Shown here: positions 1-5,006 of the stretch, in pieces
Position numbering within the stretch: the stretch's first letter is position 1
Layout of the letters: each line of letters starts with the position of its first letter
Source of the DNA: Methanobacteriota archaeon
Lineage (GTDB): Archaea; Thermoplasmatota; Thermoplasmata; RBG-16-68-12
NCBI GenBank assembly: GCA_005879045.1
Contig: VBLV01000019.1
Span: 1 to 5,075 of the forward strand
Direction of reading: 5' to 3'
Length of the DNA: 5,075 nt
Made by a program: the position numbers and the translations under genes
The notes under the pieces: model-generated
Databases searched by the model: none
The model's input: only the letters and a program-made list of their open reading frames with translations
Told to the model about the DNA's origin: nothing

Positions 1-1
1 G

Positions 2-133
2 CCATTCCGCGAGCTGGACAAATGGATGCGACAATACCGCGGCCTGTGGGAGGCCCGCCTCGACAGGTTCGGCGCCGAGCTCAATCGACGACAGAAGGCG
101 CGGGCAGGAAAACGCAGGGAGACGCACTCATGA
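2..133 (+). CDS. ArsR-family winged-helix transcriptional regulator, C-terminal end only (partial at window start)
   Basis: The reading frame enters from the left edge and gives 43 residues before a TGA at 131-133. The segment beginning PFRELDKWMRQYRGLWEARL closely resembles the C-terminal helix of the short ArsR-type regulators that end in an 'L-x-x-W-x-x-x-Y-R-x-x-W-x-x-R-L-D' pattern and usually sit next to AHSA1/SRPBCC genes. The DNA-binding winged helix itself lies outside the window, so the identification rests on this tail and on context. The tail ends in a basic run (RRQKARAGKRRE). The TGA overlaps the ATG of the next gene (ATGA, 130-133), which indicates cotranscription and coupled translation. 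In such cassettes the regulator probably represses its own operon, but the operator is not visible here. No signal for metal binding can be judged from this fragment. Confidence 0.72.
   Translation, partial: PFRELDKWMRQYRGLWEARLDRFGAELNRRQKARAGKRRETHS
116..121 (+). promoter_or_regulatory. Ribosome binding site AGGGAG for the VOC gene at 130
   Basis: AGGGAG contains GGAG ending 8 bases before ATG 130. This supports ATG 130 over an upstream in-frame ATG at 22, which would overlap the regulator's coding region for more than 100 bases and add a non-homologous 36-residue extension. Confidence 0.6.
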
Positions 134-651
134 CAAACAACCGGAAGACGGGGAAGGGCAGGGAGGAGAACACCGCGCAAAAGATCACCACGTTCCTGAC
201 ATTCAACGATCAGGCCGAGGAAGCCGTGAAGCGATATGTCTCGATCTTCAAGAACTCCAGGATCCTCGGCATGGTGCGCGGGGAGGAGGGAGGTCCGATC
301 GCGAAAGGGCAGGTGCTGAACGCGACGTTCGAACTCGACGGAGCGCGGTTCATGGCCATGGACGGCGGCCCGTACTTCACGTTCGCGCAAGGGACTTCCC
401 TCTTCGTCAGCTGCGAGACGCAGGAAGAGATCGACCGGTTGTGGGAACAGCTCTCCGAAGGCGGAGAACAGCAGCCTTGCGGCTGGCTTAAGGACAAATT
501 CGGTGTGTCGTGGCAGATCGTCCCCTCCGTTCTGGGCGAGATGATGGGCGATTCAAAATCCGGGAACTCGGCGAAGGTCATGGAAGCGTTGCTCAAGATG
601 TCGAAAATCGACATCAAGACCCTTAGGCGAGCCTACGCTCAACGGAAGTGA
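130..651 (+). CDS. PhnB/YjdN-like VOC superfamily protein ('3-demethylubiquinone-9 3-methyltransferase' family)
   Basis: The protein has 173 residues and is full length for the family. It belongs to the vicinal-oxygen-chelate fold group often mislabelled as 3-demethylubiquinone methyltransferase; most members have no proven reaction. Family signatures are ITTFLTFNDQAEEA (about residues 19-32), the following Y-V-S-I-F-K-N-S-R-I, the GGPYFTF stretch (79-85), CETQEEIDRLWEQLSEGG, and CGWLKDKFGVSWQIVP (117-132). The C-terminal helix contains MSKIDIKTLRRAY, also typical. There is no signal peptide or membrane segment, so it is cytosolic. The first 16 residues are polar, basic and not conserved. The start at ATG 130 overlaps the stop of the ArsR gene, and the stop TGA overlaps the GTG start of the AHSA1 gene, so it is the middle gene of a coupled trio. 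Family assignment is secure; substrate unknown. Confidence 0.9.
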   Translation: MTNNRKTGKGREENTAQKITTFLTFNDQAEEAVKRYVSIFKNSRILGMVRGEEGGPIAKGQVLNATFELDGARFMAMDGGPYFTFAQGTSLFVSCETQEEIDRLWEQLSEGGEQQPCGWLKDKFGVSWQIVPSVLGEMMGDSKSGNSAKVMEALLKMSKIDIKTLRRAYAQRK

Positions 652-1169
652 GGGACGTGCGGATAAAGGGAAAGACCGCGACATCCGCGAGGGTTTCGAG
701 ACCGAAGATCCGGTTCGAGCGGACCTTCCAGGCGTCCGCGAAGGAAGTCTGGGAACTCTGGACGACAAAGGAGGGCCTCGAATTCTGGTGGGGCCCCGAA
801 GGATTCACCACGACGGTCCACAAGCTCGACCTCCGCCCAGGGGGCGAATTCGAATATGCCATGACGGCGACCCGCCAGGACTTGATCGAGGGGATGAAGG
901 CGATGGGGCTTCCGCTCACGAGCGTGGCTCGTGGGACGTATACCGAGGTCACGCGGCCGCGCCGGCTCGCGTACACGACGCTGGCCGACTTCATCCCGGG
1001 CGTCGCACCGTATGAGGTCGCCGCGTTGGTCGAGATTCAGCCTCTGGGCCGCGGAGTCCGCATGGTGGTGACCGAGGATGCGATGCACGACGAGCTCTGG
1101 ACCGAGAGGTCGACGATGGGCATGAACAGCTCGCTCGACCGGCTCGCGAAAGTTCTCAAGGCGCGCTAG
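648..1169 (+). CDS. SRPBCC / AHSA1 (Aha1 C-terminal-like) domain protein
   Basis: The protein has 173 residues, starts at GTG 648 and overlaps the previous TGA by 4 bases (GTGA). It is a START/Bet v1-like helix-grip protein of the AHSA1 group, a cytosolic hydrophobic-ligand pocket of generally unknown ligand. Visible signatures are FERTFQASAKEVWELWTTKE (about 23-42), FWWGPEGF (46-53), DLRPGGEFEY (61-70), and a C-terminal amphipathic helix with WTERSTMGMNSSLDRLAKVL (about 151-170). A second GTG at 657 is a possible start, but the 4-base overlap favours 648. No separate Shine-Dalgarno is obvious, consistent with reinitiation from the upstream gene. Together with an ArsR regulator and a PhnB-like VOC protein it forms a cassette widespread in soil bacteria. 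It is the last gene of the unit: the next gene lies on the other strand. Confidence 0.88.
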   Translation: MRDVRIKGKTATSARVSRPKIRFERTFQASAKEVWELWTTKEGLEFWWGPEGFTTTVHKLDLRPGGEFEYAMTATRQDLIEGMKAMGLPLTSVARGTYTEVTRPRRLAYTTLADFIPGVAPYEVAALVEIQPLGRGVRMVVTEDAMHDELWTERSTMGMNSSLDRLAKVLKAR

Positions 1170-1241
1170 GAAGCGACGGACGTCGTGGTGGACACTAAAC
1201 CCGGAAACCCGAGGAATGGACTGGGCGGAAACAGCGCGGAG

Positions 1242-1703
1242 TTAGCCGCGCGTTGTCACGACGGTTCCGCCCCATTCCTCCGGAGCGACATCGGCCATGG
1301 ACTGAGAAAACGTCCACGTGTGACCCCCGAGGTCCTCGGCCGTGTACTGCCGCTCGCCGAACGGGTAGTCGGTGGGAGGCTGCAGGATCTTCGCGCCGCG
1401 ATTCTTGGCCCGCTCGAAGTGGCGATCGACATTCGGCACACGCACCATGACGGAGTGGTTGGTCTCCCCTTGGTGCGACCGACAGACCTCCCTGGTCTTG
1501 TTCGAGTCGATCCCAGGCCCGTGGGGATCCGCCGCCACGACGATCGATCCATCCCCAACGGTAAGTTGCGAGCGGTGGCTCCCGATTCGCAGATGCTCCG
1601 TGAATTCGAAGGTGCCGCATAGCCAATCAACGGCCTCGGCCACATCCGGGTATACGAGCACGGGAATGACCGTGGACGAGGGCATGGAGCGGTTCGTTCG
1701 CAT
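1242..1703 (-). CDS. VOC family protein (glyoxalase/bleomycin-resistance/dioxygenase-like fold)
   Basis: The protein has 153 residues. The N-terminal beta-alpha unit TVIPVLVYPDVAEAVDWLCG (about 11-30) and the C-terminal half, HSVMVRVPNVDRHFERAKNRGA (83-104), then YPFGERQYTAEDLGGHTWTF (113-132), match the single-domain glyoxalase-like VOC family. In that family the 'Y-G-x-R-x-Y-x-x-x-D-x-x-G-H-x-W-x-F' pattern is standard. The typical metal or ligand positions cannot be verified without a model, and the substrate is unknown. The frame is open much further upstream (to 1946), but that part runs through the divergent DUF2277 gene and has no family similarity. ATG 1703 was chosen because a GGAGG lies 4 bases before it on this strand; ATG 1748 and ATG 1685 are alternatives. 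The gene converges on the AHSA1 gene with a 72-base gap and is only distantly related to the PhnB-like protein at 130-651. Confidence 0.87.
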   Translation of the reverse strand: MRTNRSMPSSTVIPVLVYPDVAEAVDWLCGTFEFTEHLRIGSHRSQLTVGDGSIVVAADPHGPGIDSNKTREVCRSHQGETNHSVMVRVPNVDRHFERAKNRGAKILQPPTDYPFGERQYTAEDLGGHTWTFSQSMADVAPEEWGGTVVTTRG

Positions 1704-1707
1704 GGGT

Positions 1708-1712
1708 CCTCC
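1708..1712 (-). promoter_or_regulatory. Ribosome binding site GGAGG for the minus-strand VOC gene
   Basis: CCTCC on the + strand reads GGAGG on the coding strand, 4 bases before ATG 1703. The spacing is a little short but the match is full, and it decides the start over ATG 1748 and ATG 1685, which lack such a motif. Confidence 0.5.
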
Positions 1713-1855
1713 GATCGCCGAATCGACCTCCGAGGATTTCGTTGGCATTGAACCTGAGGATAACAAACGTACTACTGAAATCTGACGCCGTGGGATGGGT
1801 GCGAGTCCGACGTGATTAAGTACGGCCTCCCATCTCCGCTTTCTTCCTGAAATCC

Positions 1856-1860
1856 GGGAG
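1856..1860 (+). promoter_or_regulatory. Ribosome binding site GGGAG for the DUF2277 gene
   Basis: GGGAG lies 8 bases before ATG 1869. The same GGAG core and spacing occur before the VOC gene at 130. Confidence 0.5.
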
Positions 1861-1868
1861 AGAATCCC

Positions 1869-2141
1869 ATGTGCCGAAACATCAGGACGCTCTTCAACTT
1901 CGACCCTCCGGCGACCGACGAGGAGATCCGCGACGCCTCGCTCCAATTCGTGAGGAAACTCTCCGGCTTCACAAAACCGTCACGGGCCAACGAGGCAGCG
2001 TTCGATCGCGCAGTGAGGGAGATGACCGCGGCCGCTCGGGCTTTGTTGGATTCGCTGGTGACCGAGGCGGGGCCGCGAAATCGTGAGATTGAAGCCGCGC
2101 GCGCTCGAGCTCGCGCTGTCGAGCGATTCGGGAGCTCTTGA
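1869..2141 (+). CDS. DUF2277 family protein
   Basis: The protein has 90 residues and belongs to a short family of unknown function. It is recognised by the highly conserved opening MCRNIRTLFNFDPPATDEEI (1-20), then SLQFVRKLSGFTKPSRANEA and FDRAVREMTAAARALLDSL. The invariant MCRNI-x-TLFNF start fixes ATG 1869 and is supported by a ribosome binding site. The protein is alpha-helical by composition, soluble, and has no signal peptide. The tail after about residue 68 is rich in Arg, Ala and Glu and is variable. The name DUF2277 reflects that no reaction is established. It stands alone, divergent from the VOC gene and 120 bases before the signal-peptide start of the glycosidase, with a hairpin in between. 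It is probably a monocistronic unit. Confidence 0.92.
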   Translation: MCRNIRTLFNFDPPATDEEIRDASLQFVRKLSGFTKPSRANEAAFDRAVREMTAAARALLDSLVTEAGPRNREIEAARARARAVERFGSS

Positions 2142-2160
2142 ACCGATCGCGTTCTGCGTG

Positions 2161-2188
2161 TCGACAGACCGCGCGAGGTCTGTGTCGA
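2161..2188. repeat. Inverted repeat / hairpin between DUF2277 and the GH27 gene
   Basis: ACAGACC (2164-2170) and GGTCTGT (2177-2183) are perfectly complementary across a 6-base GCGCGA loop. The stem extends by TCG/CGA (2161-2163 with 2186-2188) after a 2-base GT bulge. It lies 20 bases after the DUF2277 stop. No run of T follows, so it is not a standard intrinsic terminator. It could be an operator, an mRNA-end structure, or chance in GC-rich DNA. Confidence 0.5.
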
Positions 2189-2261
2189 TGGGTCGCCTTG
2201 ACATCCTGATAGTGACGTGCCAGGCTTGATTACGCATGAGCTGTTTGCTCGACGGACGCGA

Positions 2262-4181
2262 ATGGGATTGCGTGGACCTCGACGGCGATCCTCCTTTCCG
2301 GTGGGACTCACTCTCATCCTCCTCGGGCTGACGGCTGCGACGGCAGCCCACGCTGGAACCACGGGACTCAGTTCCACGGGCTTCAGGATGGCCCCCGTCG
2401 GGATGACGGCGACCCCGCCGACCATGGGGTGGAACAGTTGGAATGCGTTCGGGTGTCACGGCCTGACCGAGACGCTGGTCCGCGAGACCGCCGATGCGAT
2501 GGTGAATGGTGGGCTCCTCGCGGCCGGTTACGACACGTTGACGCTCGACGATTGCTGGTCTGCGGTCTCCCGCGACGCCTCCGGCAACCTGACGAACGAT
2601 CCCGCGAAATTCCCGAGTGGGATGAAGGCCGTCGGCGACTACATTCACAGTCGAGGCCTCAAGTACGGGATCTACGCCTCGATCGGAACGGCGACGTGCA
2701 GCGGAGGCACGGCGGGAAGCCTAGATCACGAATACCAGGATGTCGCGCAGTTCGCCTCTTGGGGCGTGGACTACATCAAGGCTGATCGTTGCAATGCGGA
2801 CGGCCTGGTCATGAAGGACATCTACGCGCGCTGGCGGGGCGCGATCATCGCCTCCGGCCGATCGATTGTCTTGAGCGCAAGCGACAACAACCCTACGGAC
2901 GAACCGTGGGCCTGGGGACCTTTGACCGCGGGTCAGTGGCGTATCTCCCCGGACATCAGTGATGATTGGACGTCGCCCCCGGGCCAGCCGCCGTGGAAGG
3001 AGGGGATGATCGACATCTTCGATCGCAACGCCGCCCACGCAGCCGCCACCGCGCCCGGGACGGTCAACGATCCGGACATGCTCGAGGTCGGCAACGGAGG
3101 CATGACGGACACCGAGTACCGGACGCACTTCGGCTTATGGGCTCTCATGTCCGCGCCCCTCATTGCGGGCAACGATGTTCGCAGCATGAGCGACGCGACC
3201 AGGACGATCCTCACGAACCCCGAGGTGATCGCCGTCGACCAGGACCCACTCGGATTCCAAGCGAACCTAGCGGGGGACATCGGAAACGGCTTGCAGGTCT
3301 GGTACAAGCCCCTCGCCGGGAGCGGCGCCCGGGCCGTGGGGCTCCTGAATCGCGGCTCTGCCTCGGCGACGATGACGGTGAGTTGGAACGCGATCGACCT
3401 CGCCCCCGGAATCGCCACGGTCCGCGATCTATGGGCCCGCGCCGACCGAGGTTCGTTCGCGAACCAGTACAGCGTCAGCGTATCCGCACATGGGATGGCC
3501 CTGCTCCGGGTCGTCGGCACGGATTCGCCGATCTCGGACGGGTTTCTCAGCGACCAGCCGTGGACATACATGGCGAACGAGCAAGGCCCGGTCGAACGAA
3601 ATTCGAGCAACGGCGGGGGCGGGGCGGGGGATGGCGGCACGCTCACGCTGAACGGGGTCCCCTACCTCCGGGGATTTGGCGGCCATGCGCCGTCGGCCTT
3701 GGAGTTTCGACCGAACGGGTCGTGCCAGACGTTCACCGCCGAGGTCGGGGTCGATGACGAGGTCGGCACCCTTGGGAGCGTCCTCTTCCAGGTGTGGGGC
3801 GACGGTCAGAAGCTGTACGAGGGTGGCGTGATGACTGGGGAGACGCCCACCGAAAACGTCAACGTCAGCATCGCCGGCATCCGGAGCCTGCGCCTGCAAA
3901 TCGTGTCCGTCGATTCGACGGCGGACGACCATGCCGATTGGGCGAACCCGCGAATTGCGTGCGCGGATCGACCGCCGCCGAACCAGCCTCCTCAGGCACG
4001 CTTCTCGACCACACGGTCTCTGGTGACACCGTGGGAGATTGTGGCGTTTGACGCCGAATCCTCGACGGATCCGGATGGGACGATCGTCTCCTACATGTGG
4101 GATTTCGGGGAGGGTTCACCGCCAATGGGATCCTCGTGCGACACGCGTACGTTCACTCGGGACGATTCTCCGTCGTCCTGA
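2262..4181 (+). CDS. Secreted GH27 alpha-galactosidase-like glycosidase with NPCBM module, N-terminal part (frameshifted in the first PKD domain)
   Basis: This is a retaining glycoside hydrolase of family 27, whose members mostly cleave terminal alpha-D-galactosides; it acts outside the cell. ATG 2262 gives a clean Sec signal peptide: basic GLRGPRRR, a hydrophobic core and an AHA-G cleavage site about residue 31. An in-frame GTG at 2217 would add 15 residues before it. Counting residues from GTG 2217: MGWNSWNAFGC (70-80), LDDCW (110-114), YIKADRC with nucleophile Asp190, and RISPDISDDW with acid/base Asp246. NDPDMLEVGNGG (284-295), the family's C-terminal hallmark PLIAGNDVR, and VIAVDQDPLG (337-346) follow. 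Cys161/Cys192 are placed like the family's conserved disulfide. A beta domain ends near 434. NPCBM spans about 440-583 (FLSDQPW, GPVERN, GGHAPS, DDHADWANPRIAC). PKD 1 starts about 590 (STDPDGTIVSYMWDFG). After about residue 630 the frame goes wrong and stops at 4181; the last 20 or so residues are not genuine. The rest continues at 4097-4888. Confidence 0.9.
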   Translation: MGLRGPRRRSSFPVGLTLILLGLTAATAAHAGTTGLSSTGFRMAPVGMTATPPTMGWNSWNAFGCHGLTETLVRETADAMVNGGLLAAGYDTLTLDDCWSAVSRDASGNLTNDPAKFPSGMKAVGDYIHSRGLKYGIYASIGTATCSGGTAGSLDHEYQDVAQFASWGVDYIKADRCNADGLVMKDIYARWRGAIIASGRSIVLSASDNNPTDEPWAWGPLTAGQWRISPDISDDWTSPPGQPPWKEGMIDIFDRNAAHAAATAPGTVNDPDMLEVGNGGMTDTEYRTHFGLWALMSAPLIAGNDVRSMSDATRTILTNPEVIAVDQDPLGFQANLAGDIGNGLQVWYKPLAGSGARAVGLLNRGSASATMTVSWNAIDLAPGIATVRDLWARADRGSFANQYSVSVSAHGMALLRVVGTDSPISDGFLSDQPWTYMANEQGPVERNSSNGGGGAGDGGTLTLNGVPYLRGFGGHAPSALEFRPNGSCQTFTAEVGVDDEVGTLGSVLFQVWGDGQKLYEGGVMTGETPTENVNVSIAGIRSLRLQIVSVDSTADDHADWANPRIACADRPPPNQPPQARFSTTRSLVTPWEIVAFDAESSTDPDGTIVSYMWDFGEGSPPMGSSCDTRTFTRDDSPSS

Positions 4182-4368
4182 CCGTCGTCGACAACAGTCA
4201 AACCTCGACCACCGCGACGTCGGAAATGACCGTGGACGTCCCTCCGATTGCCGCGTTTTCGACGAGCTTGAACACAGCGCCCCCGGGTTTGCCGATTCTC
4301 TTCGACGCGTCCGCATCGATGGATTCGGATGGCACAATCGTTTCCTACGCTTGGGACTTTGGCGATGG
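4067..4368 (+). repeat. Tandem PKD-coding repeat (two diverged copies, about 254 bases apart)
   Basis: DNA starting at 4067 (GGATCCGGATGGGACGATCG) and at 4321 (GGATTCGGATGGCACAATCG) is similar over about 48 bases, with about 11 differences. The copies encode STDPDGTIVSYMWDFG and MDSDGTIVSYAWDFG. The offset of 254 is one less than 85 codons, in line with a single lost base between them. This points to domain duplication within the gene. Confidence 0.6.
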
Positions 4369-4888
4369 ACAGACGGGCGCGGGCGTATCCGTTACCCATG
4401 CATATGCGAACAACGGGACATTCACTGTGCGGCTCGCGGTGGCGGACGATCTCGGTGCGGTGGACAACGTCGCGGGATCAATCGAGATCGGAAACCGAGG
4501 GCCTTCGATCGTCTCCGCCAGTCCACAGGCAAGCATTGTCCTGGGGCCGGGTGACGCGGAGACACTGGTGGTCGTCGCTTCGGACCCCGACGGCGATCTC
4601 CTGACGTATTCGTGGCTCGTCGACGGGCTGTCGGTCGGCGGTTCGTCGTCGGCGTACGTGTTCCACGGCTCGAGCGTCGGGACCCACGTCGTCCGGGTCC
4701 TCGTCTCGGATGGACGCGCCGAAGCGAGTTTTGCCTGGACGATCGAAGTGCGGGCGCGACCTCAACCCCCAACAGGGCATCTCGAACCGGTCGGAGCGGG
4801 TCTGTTCGTCCAGGTGCTCTCTGCGAGTGCGCTGGTCGCCCTCGGTGTCATCCTGTTGATACAAAACTTGCGTCGGCGAAGACCTTGA
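4097..4888 (+). CDS. C-terminal part of the GH27 protein: rest of PKD 1, PKD 2, Ig/PKD-like domain and membrane anchor (other side of the frameshift)
   Basis: This frame carries the missing half of PKD 1 (TANGILVRHAYVHSGRFSVV, about residues 8-27). A complete PKD 2 follows: AAFSTSLNTAPPG through STMDSDG-like DSDGTIVSYAWDFGDG (76-91) and HAYANNGTFTVRLAV. A third Ig/PKD-like domain has SDPDGDLLTYSWLVDG (162-177) and GTHVVRVLVSDG. A Pro-rich linker (RPQPPTG) leads to one transmembrane helix (about 234-256) followed by NLRRRRP. This places the stalk outside and the Arg tail inside, anchoring the enzyme to the cell surface. The fragment has no signal peptide of its own and begins inside a PKD fold; GTG 4097 is only the formal start of the open frame and is unlikely to be used. 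It is best read as one gene with 2262-4181. PKD and Ig-like domains are spacers or adhesive modules, not catalytic. Confidence 0.85.
   Translation: MGFRGGFTANGILVRHAYVHSGRFSVVLTVVDNSQTSTTATSEMTVDVPPIAAFSTSLNTAPPGLPILFDASASMDSDGTIVSYAWDFGDGQTGAGVSVTHAYANNGTFTVRLAVADDLGAVDNVAGSIEIGNRGPSIVSASPQASIVLGPGDAETLVVVASDPDGDLLTYSWLVDGLSVGGSSSAYVFHGSSVGTHVVRVLVSDGRAEASFAWTIEVRARPQPPTGHLEPVGAGLFVQVLSASALVALGVILLIQNLRRRRP
4107..4118 (+). other. Frameshift site in the GH27 gene (one base apparently missing)
   Basis: Upstream, the frame reads SYMWDFGEGS. From 4118 the frame one base back reads TANGILVRHAY, the natural PKD continuation. Adding one base after 4117 (GGT TCn ACC GCC) yields WDFGEGSTANG, matching WDFGDG in PKD 2. 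The nearby G-run (4107-4110) is another possible place for the loss. It could be a sequencing or assembly error or a true mutation; no recognisable slippery heptamer in the right phase is seen. Confidence 0.8.
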
Positions 4889-5006
4889 AACGGGCATCTC
4901 GATTCCAGGAATCATGTTATCCATACCGATTATCGGAACATGTCGGTCGGGAGAATACTAACATGACCGGGACTACTGATGATGCGAGCCTCCGGGAAAA
5001 TACGGA
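4889..5006. promoter_or_regulatory. Intergenic spacer with candidate promoter for the downstream exported protein
   Basis: These 118 bases are noticeably AT-richer than the genes on either side, especially 4905-4962. AT-rich stretches at 4915-4925 (GTTATCCATA) and 4953-4962 (GAATACTAAC) are candidate promoter elements. The spacer also contains the inverted repeats listed separately. A GGAG (4950-4953) stands 9 bases before ATG 4963. No T-rich terminator is obvious for the glycosidase gene. Confidence 0.35.
4901..4942. repeat. Cluster of inverted repeats downstream of the GH27 gene
   Basis: Three symmetric elements lie within 42 bases. GATTCC-A-GGAATC is a perfect 13-base palindrome (4901-4913). 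CCGAT-T-ATCGG (4926-4936) is another. CATGTT (4913-4918) and AACATG (4937-4942) pair around the second one, with a 7-base unpaired stretch on the left. Such nested symmetry fits operator sites or an RNA stem-loop between two genes. Confidence 0.5.

Larger units (their letters stand above)
1704..1868. promoter_or_regulatory. Divergent intergenic region between the VOC (-) and DUF2277 (+) genes
   Basis: These 165 bases separate two outward-facing genes and must carry both of their promoters unless transcripts read in from elsewhere. The region is AT-richer than its flanks around 1757-1782 and 1814-1823. TTAAGTA at 1816-1822 could be a TATA-like element about 50 bases before the DUF2277 start, and TTTGTTA (- strand, 1761-1767) could play the same role for the VOC gene. 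Neither matches a consensus well. No tRNA, terminator or further gene is visible. Confidence 0.35.

Noticed and set aside
22..129. 36-codon N-terminal extension of the first VOC protein from ATG 22
   Set aside because: It overlaps the regulator's coding frame, has no family similarity, and ATG 130 has a ribosome binding site and the typical 4-base overlap.
1170..1241. Possible bidirectional terminator between the convergent AHSA1 and VOC genes
   Set aside because: Only a 4-bp stem (CGAC/GTCG, 1174-1185) with no T-run on either strand; too weak to call.
1185..1622. 145-codon open frame on the + strand
   Set aside because: It lies antisense to the recognised VOC gene, has no recognisable domain, and is explained by GC-rich codon bias.
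1785..1830. Possible tRNA T-arm (GGGTGCGAGTCC)
   Set aside because: Only a loose match to the T-loop; no acceptor or anticodon stem can be folded around it.
1704..1946. Upstream extension of the minus-strand VOC frame to 1946
   Set aside because: It runs antisense into the clearly conserved DUF2277 gene and has no VOC similarity; GGAGG before ATG 1703 marks a better start.
2217..2261. GTG 2217 as start of the glycosidase
   Set aside because: It puts 15 extra residues in front of a well-formed signal peptide that begins at ATG 2262, and no ribosome binding site precedes it. It cannot be fully excluded.
2277..2310. Twin-arginine (Tat) signal in the glycosidase N-terminus
   Set aside because: The PRRRSSFPVG stretch does not fit the R-R-x-F pattern, and the AHA cleavage site fits a normal Sec signal peptide.
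4101..4118. Programmed -1 ribosomal frameshift in the glycosidase gene
   Set aside because: The direction fits, but no X-XXY-YYZ heptamer is in the right phase; a missing base is simpler.
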